A stretch of 64,000 bases of DNA, from NCBI GenBank assembly GCA_905200545.1, contig CAJKKQ010000005.1, positions 62,001 through 126,000 of the forward strand, written 5' to 3'. The position numbers and the translations under genes are program-made. Under the pieces are notes generated by a model that saw only the letters and a list, made by a program, of their open reading frames with translations, made no database searches and had not been told where the DNA came from. Positions 39,450 to 49,165 of this stretch are shown here, piece after piece. Position 1 is the first letter of the stretch; each line of letters opens with the position of its first letter. The DNA is from an uncultured Oscillibacter sp. (lineage in GTDB: Bacteria; Bacillota; Clostridia; Oscillospirales; Oscillospiraceae).

Positions 39450-40208
39450 TCAATTTCCGATAAAATGCACGCTGCCGTCGTCCCAGGTCAGCTCGATGGT
39501 GCCCGTCTCGTTGGTCTCCAGTTTTTCGATGGTCTTGAGCAGAGCCCGGATGTCCCGGCTGTAGTCGGTGTGGTAGTGCATCTCCACCTGGAAGCGTCCG
39601 GCGTAGTCCATGGTCAGGACATCCGCCTCTCCCAGATGCACGGCGTCCACCTGGTCCATCAGCCCCTCCTGATCCAGCTGGCCCAGCAGCGAGAGCAGAC
39701 TCTCCTGCTTTCTGGCGTACTCCGTCCCCAAAGCCAGGGAGCTCCCCACGGAGGGGGAGAGCAGGGTGCAGCCGTCGATGATGGGATACTGGTCGGCAGC
39801 GGCGGCGGCCTTGCGGTCCACGATCTTGCCGGTGGGGCTCACCAGCCAGGCGTTATTCTCCTGCACCACCGCCAGCACGGCGGAGCACTCCTGTACCTCC
39901 ACCAGCAGCGTGTCCGGCAGCTTGCGATTGATGCGGATGGTCTCGATATAGGGCAGCTCCCCGATGATCTGGTTGGCCACGTCGTACTTATTGAGCAAAA
40001 ACAGATTGTCGCCGGTCTGGATGCCGGAGGCGTCCAGAATCTGCTGCTGGGTATAGCGCTGCTGCCCTGACACCACCACGGTGTTCACCCGGAAAAAGAG
40101 GGTCAGGGCCGCCACGATGGCACCGCAGATCACCAGCATGGACAGCAGCTTATAGAGGAAGCTGAGGCTCCCTCTTCTGCGCCGTCCGGAATGTCTGCGT
40201 CTTGCCAT
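39450..40208 (-). CDS. ftsQ: Cell division protein FtsQ/DivIB
   Basis: 252 residues. A very basic N-terminus (MARRRHSGRRRRG) precedes one membrane span at about 19-40, then a POTRA domain (VNTVVVSGQQRYTQQQILDASGI, QIIGELPYIETIRINRKLP) and the FtsQ/DivIB beta domain. It links FtsL and the division synthase at the outer face of the membrane. It lies 12 bp after murA in the dcw cluster. Confidence 0.92.
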   Translation of the reverse strand: MARRRHSGRRRRGSLSFLYKLLSMLVICGAIVAALTLFFRVNTVVVSGQQRYTQQQILDASGIQTGDNLFLLNKYDVANQIIGELPYIETIRINRKLPDTLLVEVQECSAVLAVVQENNAWLVSPTGKIVDRKAAAAADQYPIIDGCTLLSPSVGSSLALGTEYARKQESLLSLLGQLDQEGLMDQVDAVHLGEADVLTMDYAGRFQVEMHYHTDYSRDIRALLKTIEKLETNETGTIELTWDDGSVHFIGN

Positions 40209-40220
40209 GATCGTCTACTC

Positions 40221-41486
40221 CTAATTCTCGTCTGTTTCCTGGCGGATCACGTCCGCTCCCAGTGCCCGCAGGTCCCGGGCGATATCCTCATAGCCCCGGT
40301 CAATGTGGTGGAGAGCCCCCACCCGGGTGACGCCCTCCGCCCCCAGGGCCGCCACGCACAGCGCCGCACCGCCCCGCAGGTCCGTGGACCGCACGGAGGC
40401 CCCGTGGAGCACCGGCGTGCCGAAGACCACCGCCGTGGGGCCCGACACCCGGATCCGGGCGCCCATACGGGCCATCTCATCCACATGGCGGTAGCGGCTC
40501 TCAAAGATCCGCTCTTCAAATACGCTCACGCCCCGGCAGCGCAGCAGCGCGGCCATCAGCACCGCCTGGGCGTCGGTGGGGAAGCCGGGATAGGGTGCCG
40601 TGCGCACAGGCCCAACGCCTCCCAGCCGTCCCCGGCAGCGGCAGGCGATTCCTCCGCCGTCTGCCGTGACGGTGCAGCCCGCCTGGCGTAGAAGGTCGGT
40701 GAGGGTGGCCAGGTGGTCTTCCCGGGCCCGGCGCAGGTACACCTCTCCTCCGGCAGCTCCCGCCGCGCAGAGATAAGTAGCCGCTACGATGCGGTCGGGC
40801 ATGCATCGGTAAGTACACCCGTGCATGGGCGCGCCCCCCTCCACCCGCACAGTGGAGCTGCCCGCTCCCCGGACCCGGGCGCCGCAGGCGTTGAGGAAGT
40901 TCTGCAGATCCTCGATCTCCGGCTCCCGGGCGGCGTTGGAGATGACGGTGGTACCCTCTGCGGCGCAGCCCGCCAGCATCAGATTCTCCGTGGCCCCCAC
41001 GGAGGGCAGGCCCAGCACGATCTCGCTTCCCCGCAGCCGGGGCGCCGTACAGTGGAGGAAGCCCCCCTCCTCCCGGATGGCCGCCCCCAGCTGCCTAAGG
41101 CCGTGCAAGTGCAGGTCGATGGGCCGGGGGCCCAGCTCGCAGCCGCCTGGGTAGCTGAGCTCCGCCCGGCCCCACCGGCCCAGAACGGCTCCCAGAAAAA
41201 TGGCGGAGGAGCGCATCCGGCGCATCAGCTCCTCGGAGATGGCACACCCGTCCATGGAGGCGGTGTCCACCACCAGACTGTCCCCCTCCCACCGGGCGAT
41301 GCAGCCTAAGTACCGCAAGATGGCAATGGAGGCGTCCACATCCCGCAGCCGGGGGCAGCCCTCCAGCACCACCTGGCCTCTTGCCAGCAGTGTGGCCGCC
41401 AGGATGGGCAGCACGCTGTTCTTGGCGCCCTGGATGGGAACCTCCCCCTCCAGGGGGCGGCCGCCGGTGATCAATAGCTCGCTCAT
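40221..41486 (-). CDS. murA: UDP-N-acetylglucosamine 1-carboxyvinyltransferase MurA
   Basis: 421 residues of the EPSP-synthase fold. Lys22-Asn23 in IQGAKNSVLPIL and the PEP-binding Cys116 in SYPGGCELGPRPIDLHLHGL are present. It makes UDP-GlcNAc-enolpyruvate, the first committed peptidoglycan precursor; Cys116 is the residue attacked by fosfomycin in this family. The start at 41486 follows GGAGGG. It sits between murG and ftsQ, a placement known from clostridial dcw clusters. Confidence 0.96.
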   Translation of the reverse strand: MSELLITGGRPLEGEVPIQGAKNSVLPILAATLLARGQVVLEGCPRLRDVDASIAILRYLGCIARWEGDSLVVDTASMDGCAISEELMRRMRSSAIFLGAVLGRWGRAELSYPGGCELGPRPIDLHLHGLRQLGAAIREEGGFLHCTAPRLRGSEIVLGLPSVGATENLMLAGCAAEGTTVISNAAREPEIEDLQNFLNACGARVRGAGSSTVRVEGGAPMHGCTYRCMPDRIVAATYLCAAGAAGGEVYLRRAREDHLATLTDLLRQAGCTVTADGGGIACRCRGRLGGVGPVRTAPYPGFPTDAQAVLMAALLRCRGVSVFEERIFESRYRHVDEMARMGARIRVSGPTAVVFGTPVLHGASVRSTDLRGGAALCVAALGAEGVTRVGALHHIDRGYEDIARDLRALGADVIRQETDEN

Positions 41487-41547
41487 AACGATCCCTCCAC
41501 GCAAGAATGGTTCAACAGTCCATCCTATGGAGGGAAAAGGCGTGTGG

Positions 41548-42693
41548 TTACCCGGAGATCTCCAGGATCAGCTGCAAAATCCGCTCCGCCGCGTCCCGGA
41601 TCCCCAGGGAGGCCATGGCTGTTTCCATGGAAGAGCGCCGGGTTTCGTCATGGAGGATGCCGCAGGCGATCCGGAAGAGCTCCTGGCCGGAGGAATCCGC
41701 CTCCAGTACCACGGCGGCGCCCCCCGCCTGCTCCAGCACCCGGGCGTTTTTCTCCTGGTGGTTATTGGTGACGTAGGGAGAGGGCACCATCAGTGCCGGG
41801 ACGCCCAGGGCCGTCAGCTCGCTGATGGTGGAGGCCCCCGCCCGGCAGATCACCAGATCCGCCGCCCGCATCACCGGGGCCATGTCGTAGATATACTCCC
41901 GCAGTTCCAGGGCCGAATGGGCGGCAAGATCCACTCCCTTTTCCGCCAGCAGCTGCCGCATCATTTCATAACCGGAGGCTCCGGCGGCGTGGATGTGGTG
42001 GAAGGGCTCCCCCGCCGCCTCCAGCGCCAGGAAATCCGCCATCTGCCGGTTCATGCCGGAGGCCCCCAAAGAACCCCAGAAGGAGACGATGAGGGGCCGG
42101 CCGTCGTCCAGGCCCAGCTTGCGCTTGGCCTCCTCTTTGGTGAGCTGGAAGAAGTCCTCCCGCACCGGCGTACCGGTGACGATGACCTTGTCCGGGTGGC
42201 GGTAAAAGGCCCGGCAGGCCTCAAAGCCCACCATGACCCGGTTTGCGTAGGGTTCCAGCATCCTGGTGGTGAGGCCGGGGACCATGTTGGACTCGTGGAC
42301 CGCCGTGGGGATCCCGGCCTTGGCCGCCGCCTTCACCATCGGGTAGCTGGCGTAGCCGCCGGTACCGATGACGGCCCGGGGCTGAAATTCCTTCAAAATG
42401 GCCCGGGCCTCGTGAGGGGCCCGCACCAGATTGGCCGCGGAAATGAAGTTATGCCGGATCTCCGCCGGACGCATGGAGCGGTGGAAGCTGGAAATATGGA
42501 CCGTCTCAAAGGGGTAACCCGCCTTGGGCACCAGGTCCTTTTCCAGGCCCCGCTCCGCTCCCACGAACAAAAACTCCGCCTCCGGATCCCGCTCCCCCAG
42601 AAGCTGGGCCAGGGCGATGGCGGGGTTCACATGCCCCGCCGTGCCGCCGCAGGTAAAGATCCAGCGGTGTGGATTTCTCTCCAATGTTGCCAT
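41548..42693 (-). CDS. murG: Undecaprenyldiphospho-muramoylpentapeptide beta-N-acetylglucosaminyltransferase MurG
   Basis: 381 residues, GT28 family. The N-terminal glycine-rich loop FTCGGTAGHVNPAIALA and the C-terminal donor-binding region VICRAGASTISELTALGVPALMVPSPY with the following NNHQEKNA are diagnostic. It adds GlcNAc to lipid I on the inner membrane face, giving lipid II. It begins 22 bp after ftsW in the same operon; the ribosome site GGGAG is close to the ATG. Confidence 0.97.
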   Translation of the reverse strand: MATLERNPHRWIFTCGGTAGHVNPAIALAQLLGERDPEAEFLFVGAERGLEKDLVPKAGYPFETVHISSFHRSMRPAEIRHNFISAANLVRAPHEARAILKEFQPRAVIGTGGYASYPMVKAAAKAGIPTAVHESNMVPGLTTRMLEPYANRVMVGFEACRAFYRHPDKVIVTGTPVREDFFQLTKEEAKRKLGLDDGRPLIVSFWGSLGASGMNRQMADFLALEAAGEPFHHIHAAGASGYEMMRQLLAEKGVDLAAHSALELREYIYDMAPVMRAADLVICRAGASTISELTALGVPALMVPSPYVTNNHQEKNARVLEQAGGAAVVLEADSSGQELFRIACGILHDETRRSSMETAMASLGIRDAAERILQLILEISG

Positions 42694-42715
42694 GTCTCCC
42701 GTTCCTTTCCCGGCG

Positions 42716-43999
42716 CTATCCGGCCTTGGTGGGCCGCATCTGCCGCGACACCGACAGCACGATGCCCATTTCCGCCAGCTGCATGGAAAGGGCCGTGCCG
42801 CCGTAGCTGAAAAACGGCAGTGAGATACCGGTGGTGGGCAGAAGGCCCGTCACCACGCCGATGTTCAAGAAGGTCTGCAGTGCAATGAGGGTGATGATAC
42901 CCACCACCATGAGGCTGCCGAAGCGGTCCCGGGCATGGAGGGCGATCCAGTATCCCCGGAGGATCAGCGCCGCAAAGAGCAGCATGATGATGCCGGCGCC
43001 GATGAGGCCCAGCTCCTCGCAGACGATGGCGAAGATGAAGTCGTTGTGCTCCTCCGGCAAAAACATGAACTTCTGGCGGCTCTTGCCCAGGCCCACCCCC
43101 AGAAGGCCTCCTGAACCGATGGAGAGGAGGCTCTGGGAGAGCTGGTAACCGGATCCCTGGGCATCCTCCCAGGGATCCAGCCAGTAGGTGATGCGGGAAG
43201 CGTTGTATCCAATCACGAACAGCACGAAATACATCATGGCCGCCGCTGCCCCCAGGGCGCCGCCCACCCAGGCCCAGTTGATGCCGCCCACCAGCATGAT
43301 GACGGCACCGGCGCCCATGATCAGGATGGCGCCGGAGAGGTGGGGCTCCAGCAGCACCAGTCCGCCCACCAGCATCAGCAGCAGGGCGTAGGGCAAAATG
43401 CCGTAGCGGAAGGTGTGCATCTTATCCTTCTTCTTGGAGATACTGTCGGCGAAATACAGCACGATGGCCACCTTGGCGATCTCCGAAGGCTGGAAGGTCA
43501 AAAGCTCGCCGACGCCCAGCCAGCGCCGGGCGTTGTTGCGCACCAGGCCGATGCCGGGGATCAATACCAGGGCCAGCAGCACCACCGTCACAAAGAGGGC
43601 GGGCTTTGCCAGGGCCCGGAAGCGCTGGTAGTTGATCTTGCCGATAAAGAGCATGGCCGCCACACCCATGATGGCAAAGACACCCTGGCGGGTGAAGTAG
43701 TACATGGGGTTATGGTCCTTGGTCTCGTAATAGGCTGAGGGGAAACTGGCGGAGAGCAGCATCACAAGGCCGATGGCCGTCAGCAGCAGCACCAGCAGCA
43801 AAAAGGGCAGATCCACGGGGCCTTTTGCCAGTTCCCGGCTCTGCTGCTCCATCTCCCGCTGGTGGTCCCGGCGGCGCTGGCGCTCCAGGGCTTCCTCCCG
43901 GGACAGGGGACGCCGGCGGGGCCGCTGGGACGCGGGTCTTTGCTGTGCGGGTCTGGGCTGTGCCGGGCGGCGCCGGTTGGCGGGTGTCGTCCTGGTCAT
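42716..43999 (-). CDS. ftsW: Division SEDS glycosyltransferase FtsW
   Basis: 427 residues. A long Arg/Pro/Gln-rich N-terminal tail of about 65 residues precedes about ten membrane segments. SEDS-family motifs include GIGLVRNNARRWLGVGELLTFQPSEIAK, with the conserved catalytic-region residues, and the C-terminal GVVTGLLPTTGISLPFFSYGGTA. It polymerises septal glycan together with its cognate class B PBP, here probably the spoVD/ftsI-type gene in the same cluster. The extended basic tail is longer than in Bacillus FtsW. Confidence 0.95.
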   Translation of the reverse strand: MTRTTPANRRRPAQPRPAQQRPASQRPRRRPLSREEALERQRRRDHQREMEQQSRELAKGPVDLPFLLLVLLLTAIGLVMLLSASFPSAYYETKDHNPMYYFTRQGVFAIMGVAAMLFIGKINYQRFRALAKPALFVTVVLLALVLIPGIGLVRNNARRWLGVGELLTFQPSEIAKVAIVLYFADSISKKKDKMHTFRYGILPYALLLMLVGGLVLLEPHLSGAILIMGAGAVIMLVGGINWAWVGGALGAAAAMMYFVLFVIGYNASRITYWLDPWEDAQGSGYQLSQSLLSIGSGGLLGVGLGKSRQKFMFLPEEHNDFIFAIVCEELGLIGAGIIMLLFAALILRGYWIALHARDRFGSLMVVGIITLIALQTFLNIGVVTGLLPTTGISLPFFSYGGTALSMQLAEMGIVLSVSRQMRPTKAG

Positions 44000-44041
44000 A
44001 TCTGCTCCCTCCTTTCCCTGAAATCACATGGTCAATGGGCC

Positions 44042-45025
44042 TTAGAACCGCCCCTGCACGCCGATGTACGCCAGCACGCAGAAGAGGAAGGTCACCGTGG
44101 AGAACACCGCCACCAGCTTTGCCTCACTCCAGCCGGAGAGCTCCAGATGGTGGTGCAGCGGCGCCATTTTGAAAAAGCGCTTGCCGTGGGTAGCTTTGAA
44201 ATAGGTCACCTGGATGATATCGGACATGGTTTCTGCAATGTAGATGATACCCACGGGGATCAAAATCAGGGGCATGTCGAAGGCAAAGCCCAACGCCGCC
44301 ACGGCACCCCCCAGGAAGAGGCTGCCGGTATCCCCCATGAAGGTCTTGGCGGGGTGGTGGTTATAGACGAAGAAGGCCGCCAGTCCTCCCAGCAGGGCGG
44401 AGGAGAACACACCCAAGGTGGTGTACTTCCACAGCGCCGCCACGGACACGAAGAAGGCCGCCACCACAAAGGTGACGCTGCAGGCCAGGCCGTCGATGCC
44501 GTCGGTGAGGTTCACGGCGTTGACGCAGCCTACAATGACGAAGGCCGCGAAGATCAGGTACAGGATCCAGTTGACCTGCACCGTGGTGTTGACAAAGGGG
44601 ATGTAGAGGTGGTTGGTCAAAAGCCCCTCGTAGCGCATGAGTACCAGGAACACCACCGCTGCCGCCAGCTGCAAAATGAACTTCTGCCGGGCGGTGAGGC
44701 CCTCGTTTTGGTGTTGGCGCACCTTGCGGTAATCATCCACAAAGCCGATGAGGCCGAAGCACAGAGCGAAGAGGTACACGTAGAGGTGTACGAAGTCGCC
44801 GGAGAGCATCTGCCCCCACCCGGCGGCGAACACCGCCACGCCGGTGCCGATGATGAACATGATGCCGCCCATGGTGGGGGTGCCCGCCTTGGACATGTGC
44901 CAGGTGGGGCCGTCCGCCCGGATCTCCTGGCCGGCTTTGAGCTTGCGCAGCTCCGGAATCAAAAACTTACCGATGAGCAGCGTCAGCACAAAGCTGATCG
45001 CCACCGCCAACAGCGTTTCAGACAT
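44042..45025 (-). CDS. mraY: Phospho-N-acetylmuramoyl-pentapeptide transferase MraY
   Basis: 327 residues with about ten membrane segments. Conserved loops include GTPTMGGIMFI, GFVDDYRKV (the DD pair), AVNLTDGIDGLA (Asp of the active site), FMGDTGSLFLGG and the HHHLELSG motif. It makes lipid I at the inner membrane. Start at 45025 follows GGAGGAGAGAG. Neither murF (before) nor murD (after) is present in its usual neighbouring position. Confidence 0.97.
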   Translation of the reverse strand: MSETLLAVAISFVLTLLIGKFLIPELRKLKAGQEIRADGPTWHMSKAGTPTMGGIMFIIGTGVAVFAAGWGQMLSGDFVHLYVYLFALCFGLIGFVDDYRKVRQHQNEGLTARQKFILQLAAAVVFLVLMRYEGLLTNHLYIPFVNTTVQVNWILYLIFAAFVIVGCVNAVNLTDGIDGLACSVTFVVAAFFVSVAALWKYTTLGVFSSALLGGLAAFFVYNHHPAKTFMGDTGSLFLGGAVAALGFAFDMPLILIPVGIIYIAETMSDIIQVTYFKATHGKRFFKMAPLHHHLELSGWSEAKLVAVFSTVTFLFCVLAYIGVQGRF

Positions 45026-45096
45026 AGTCTCTCTCCTCCACAATTACGCCGGACACACACCGGCCTTTGGTACGTATTTGGGGAAACTCCCGGCAC

Positions 45097-46542
45097 TCAC
45101 TTGCCCACCAGGTAGTCCGCCACGATCTCCCGCTCATCCATGTGGTGCTTCACATGATTGATCTCCTGATAGGTTTCGTGGCCCTTGCCGCACAGGGCAA
45201 TGACGTCCCCGCTTTGGGCATGGTCCAGCGCCCAGTGGATGGCCTCCACCCGGTCCTCGATGACCACATAGGGCGTCTTGCTGCCCTCCAGTCCCGGCAG
45301 GATGTCGGCGATGATATCGGCAGGCTTCTCCGTGCGGGGGTTGTCGGAGGTCACCACCACGAAGTCCGCGATGTCCGCGGCGATCCTTCCCATCTTGGGG
45401 CGCTTGGTCTTATCCCGGTCGCCGCCGCAGCCGAAGAGGGCGATGGTGCGGCCCTTGGCAAAGCCCTTGACGCTGGTGAGGACGTTCTCCAGCCCGTCGG
45501 GGCTGTGGGCGTAGTCGATGAGGACGGTATAGTCCTTGCCGGGGGTGGGTACCACCTCCACCCGGCCCTTGACGTGGGGCACGCGGGAGAGGGCGTCGGC
45601 GCTCTTTTCCAGGGAAATCCCCAGGGCCAGGGCCGCCCCCAGCACATCCAGGGTATTATATACCATAAATCCGCCGGGAATGCCAACAGAAACCGGGACA
45701 CGCTTTTCCGCCGTCACGGCGTCAAAGGTGATGCCCTCGGAGCCCAGGTGGATGTTCTCCGCCCGCAGGTCCGCCTCCGCCTTCTCCCCGTAGGAGAACT
45801 TGCGGCAGGTGGCGTTTTGCATCAGCCGGGGCGCCCAGGGGTCGTCGGCGTTGTACACGCCCACGTCGCACCGGGAGAACAGCAGCGCCTTGGCATCGCA
45901 GTAGGCCTCCATGGTCTTGTGGAAGTCCAGGTGATCCTGGGTGAGGTTGGTGAAGATGCCCACGGCGTAGTGTACGCCGTACACCCGGTCCAGCACCAGG
46001 GCGTGGGAGGAGACCTCCATTACCACGTGGGTGCAGCCTGCATCCCGCATTTGGGCAAAGAGGGCCTGGAGCTCAAAGGACTCCGGCGTGGTGCGCTCCG
46101 TGGGGATCACCTGGGTGCCGATCATGTTCTGGTTGGTGCCGATGAGGCCCACCTTGGCCCCCGCCTCCTGCTCCAGAATGGCCTTGAGGAGGTAGGTGGT
46201 GGTGGTCTTGCCGTTGGTGCCTGTGACGGCCACCATGGTCATGCTGTCCGCCGGATGGCCGAAGAAGTTGGCCCCCAGCACCGCCAGGGCCCGGCGGGAA
46301 TTTTCCACCACCACGCAGGGCACGGCCTCCGCCGGGGCGTGCTCACACAGCACCGCCGCCGCGCCGGCAGCCACGGCCTTGCCGATGTAGGCATGGCCGT
46401 CGGTGGCGAAGCCCGTCATGGCCACGAACAGATCCCCAGGCTTGGTGGTTCGGGAATCGTAGCTGACACCGGTGATCTCCATTTGGGGATCTGCCGTGGT
46501 GGAGAGAACGGGAATATCCCGCAGCAAGTCTTGAAGTTTCAT
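45097..46542 (-). CDS. murE: UDP-MurNAc-tripeptide synthetase MurE (meso-DAP type)
   Basis: 481 residues of the Mur ligase family. ATP-binding GTNGKTTTTYLLKAI, the carbamylated-Lys region MEVSSHALVLDRV and the C-terminal domain motif TSDNPRTEKP are visible. DNPR is the signature for meso-diaminopimelate rather than L-lysine addition, so the peptidoglycan is DAP-type, consistent with the dap genes in this window. The start at 46542 follows AAGGAG. It lies downstream of the class B PBP. Confidence 0.95.
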   Translation of the reverse strand: MKLQDLLRDIPVLSTTADPQMEITGVSYDSRTTKPGDLFVAMTGFATDGHAYIGKAVAAGAAAVLCEHAPAEAVPCVVVENSRRALAVLGANFFGHPADSMTMVAVTGTNGKTTTTYLLKAILEQEAGAKVGLIGTNQNMIGTQVIPTERTTPESFELQALFAQMRDAGCTHVVMEVSSHALVLDRVYGVHYAVGIFTNLTQDHLDFHKTMEAYCDAKALLFSRCDVGVYNADDPWAPRLMQNATCRKFSYGEKAEADLRAENIHLGSEGITFDAVTAEKRVPVSVGIPGGFMVYNTLDVLGAALALGISLEKSADALSRVPHVKGRVEVVPTPGKDYTVLIDYAHSPDGLENVLTSVKGFAKGRTIALFGCGGDRDKTKRPKMGRIAADIADFVVVTSDNPRTEKPADIIADILPGLEGSKTPYVVIEDRVEAIHWALDHAQSGDVIALCGKGHETYQEINHVKHHMDEREIVADYLVGK

Positions 46543-46669
46543 CCGTACACGCTCCTTGTCACATTGCAAAGGTGGGGCAAGTCTCCGCCTGCCCGTCAGG
46601 CTCCATTATAGCCGGGAAAAAACGCAGAGTATACGGCGCAGACTGCCCTGTTCCTTGCAAAACCTGCCC

Positions 46670-49057
46670 TCAGTCCGCGCTGGAGGACTGGCTGCCCATC
46701 TGCACGGTGATGACGGTGCCCGCCTTTACCTGGGTGCCCGGGGAGGTGTCCTGGCTGATGGCATAGACATTGCCCGAGCTGGAGGAAGTGGCACCGGTGA
46801 CCTTCATGATGAGCCCCGCGTTGGTGATGGCCTCATTGGCCGCCGCCGCGGACTTGCCCACCACGTTGGGCACCGTACAGGGTGTGTCGGGTTTCTCCGC
46901 CCCCAGGTAGAGCACAATGGTGGCGTTGCTGGGTACGATGGCGCCGCCTACGGGGGTCTGGTCCGTGACGGTGGCCCCGTTGCCCACGGTGCGGACGTTG
47001 AATCCTATGGAGGTGAGCTTCTCCTTGGCGTCTTCCAGGGACTTGCCCACCACATTGGGCACGGTGGTCTCCGCGGCGGCCAGATCCTGGGAGGTGTAAT
47101 CCGGCTCCACCCCCAGGATGGGCAGGATCTCACTCATGATCTGGCTGGCGGTGGGAGCCACCATGTTGCCGCCGGAGGGATAGGTTCCGGTGGTACGGCT
47201 GGGTGTATCCATGGTGATGAGCATGATGTACTGGGGATCGTCCGCCGGGGCAAAGCACATGAAGGACACCACGATATCGCCGGTGCCGGTCTTATCGGCG
47301 GTACCGGTTTTGCCGCCGATGCGGTAGCCCGCCACCTGTCCGTTGCGGCCGGTGCCGGAGGAGACCACGTACTCCAGGCACTCCCGCACTTTGGCGGAAG
47401 TCTCCTCACTGACCACCTGGCGCACCGGGACGCTCTCGTGCTGGCTGATGATGTTGCCGTCGTCGTCCAGGATCTGATCCACCAGATAGGGGGTATACAG
47501 GTAGCCGCCGTTGATGGTGGCCGCCTGGGCCCGGATCAGCTGCAGGGGCGTGATGTTGAAGGTCTGGCCGAAGGAGTAGGAGGCCAGGGACACCACGTTG
47601 GAGTTGAAGTCCTTCTCAGAGGCAAAGATGCCGCCCCCCACCTCCGCCGGCAGATCCACGCCGGTGGACTCCATGAAGCCGAAGGACTTGAGATACTGGT
47701 AATAGGTCTGGGTGCCGATCTTGAGGCCCATGGTGATAAAGGCCGGGTTGCAGGAGTTGCTGGTGGCGGTTTTCAGATCCTGCACGCCGTGGCCGGAGTG
47801 GTTGGAGCAGTAGATGGGCTTGTTCCAGCCCTGAACCCTGATGGACCCGTTGCAGGTGAAGGTGGTGTTCATGGTCACCTTCCCCTCCTCCAGGGCGGTG
47901 GCCAGGGTCACAGGCTTGAAGGTGGAGCCGGGCTCGTAGGTATCCTGATAGCACTTGTTGCGCCACTGCTTGAGCTGGGCGGCTCCCAGGGCTTCGTTAT
48001 ATTCTTTGGAGCCCTCCGTAAGGCCCTCCAGCGTGGCCAGGAGCTTTTCGTCGGTGACGGTGCTGTAATCGTTGGGATCGTAATTGGGGTAAGAGGCCAT
48101 GGCCACGATGGCGCCGGTGTTGACGTCCATGACGATGCCGGTGGCGCCGTTTTTGGCGTCGAACTTCTTCACCATGCTCTCGATGCCCTTTTCCAGGTAA
48201 TACTGGACATTGACATCCAGGGTCAGCACCAGGTTGCCGCCGTTTTCCGCGTCGTAATACTGCTCATAGTTGAAGAGCAGGGGCTGATTGTAGTTGTTCT
48301 TGGCTGTGACCGTCAGTCCGGCGGTGCCGGTGAGGACGCTGTCATACTGCGCCTCCAGGCCGTAGGCGCCGATGTTGTCGGCGTTGACGAAGCCCAGTAC
48401 ATTGGAGGCCAGGGAGCCGTAGCGGTAGTAGCGCTTGGTGTTGGGCCGCAGGAAAATGCCCCGCAGGGACCGCTGCTGATCCTCCGGCACCGCGTTGCCC
48501 TCGTCGTCGATCTCGCCGTTGATAAAGCGGCGCACCTCGTCGGCCACGTCCTGCTCCGCCTTTTTCACCAGCTCCTGATACTGGGTCTCGGTCTTCTCCA
48601 TCTTGGTGAGGATCGTCTCCTCATCCAGTCCCAGGATCCGGGAAAGGCCCCGGGCAATATAGCTCTGGTCCAGCACCTCCGGCGGGGTGTAGGACTCGCC
48701 CTTCTCCTCCGCCTCTTTCGCCGCTTCCTCGATGGCGTCCTCCTGGTCATCCACAAAGGCCTGGATCTCCAGGGGAGAGAGGAAGATCAGCTCCGCCGTG
48801 GCGGATTCCGCCAGAACGTTGCCGCCGCTGTCATAGATGGTGCCCCGGGAGGCGGTGACCACGGTGCTGGCCGTCTGCTGGGCCACCGCCTTTTCCTGCA
48901 GCTCCGCATGCTGGCGGATCTGCAGGTCGTAGAGCTTCCAGAAGAGGGCCAGGAATGTCACCACGCCCAGTAGGGACATGATCAGTACCGTCCGGCTTCG
49001 GATGACCTGATTGGCCCGCCGGGCGGCATCACTTTTTCTGCGAGGGTTGTTTGCCAT
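46670..49057 (-). CDS. Class B penicillin-binding protein with two PASTA domains (SpoVD/FtsI type)
   Basis: 795 residues. A basic cytoplasmic tail and one membrane span (about 22-45) precede a PBP dimer domain that contains an acidic insertion, and a transpeptidase domain with S-x-x-K (EPGSTFKPVTLA), S-x-N (TSNSCNPAF) and KTG (IGGKTGTADK). Two PASTA repeats end the protein (TVPNVVGKSLEDAKEKL and TVPNVVGKSAAAANEAI). It cross-links septal or spore cortex peptidoglycan. In Bacillus the position is shared by pbpB and the sporulation-specific spoVD; here there is only one, probably the division enzyme. Start at 49057 follows GGAGG. Confidence 0.94.
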   Translation of the reverse strand: MANNPRRKSDAARRANQVIRSRTVLIMSLLGVVTFLALFWKLYDLQIRQHAELQEKAVAQQTASTVVTASRGTIYDSGGNVLAESATAELIFLSPLEIQAFVDDQEDAIEEAAKEAEEKGESYTPPEVLDQSYIARGLSRILGLDEETILTKMEKTETQYQELVKKAEQDVADEVRRFINGEIDDEGNAVPEDQQRSLRGIFLRPNTKRYYRYGSLASNVLGFVNADNIGAYGLEAQYDSVLTGTAGLTVTAKNNYNQPLLFNYEQYYDAENGGNLVLTLDVNVQYYLEKGIESMVKKFDAKNGATGIVMDVNTGAIVAMASYPNYDPNDYSTVTDEKLLATLEGLTEGSKEYNEALGAAQLKQWRNKCYQDTYEPGSTFKPVTLATALEEGKVTMNTTFTCNGSIRVQGWNKPIYCSNHSGHGVQDLKTATSNSCNPAFITMGLKIGTQTYYQYLKSFGFMESTGVDLPAEVGGGIFASEKDFNSNVVSLASYSFGQTFNITPLQLIRAQAATINGGYLYTPYLVDQILDDDGNIISQHESVPVRQVVSEETSAKVRECLEYVVSSGTGRNGQVAGYRIGGKTGTADKTGTGDIVVSFMCFAPADDPQYIMLITMDTPSRTTGTYPSGGNMVAPTASQIMSEILPILGVEPDYTSQDLAAAETTVPNVVGKSLEDAKEKLTSIGFNVRTVGNGATVTDQTPVGGAIVPSNATIVLYLGAEKPDTPCTVPNVVGKSAAAANEAITNAGLIMKVTGATSSSSGNVYAISQDTSPGTQVKAGTVITVQMGSQSSSAD

Positions 49058-49165
49058 GGTCTGTTCCTCCCCGCCGGGGCGCTTCCCCGGCAGCCGCAAT
49101 ATCAAAGCAAGGAGTAAGAAGCCACACCTTCTTACTCCTTACCGTCGTTCCATATATAGTGCGCT

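Noticed and set aside
46556..48973. An 805-codon plus-strand frame opposite the class B PBP
   Set aside because: Same reason: the minus strand encodes an intact PBP with all active-site motifs.
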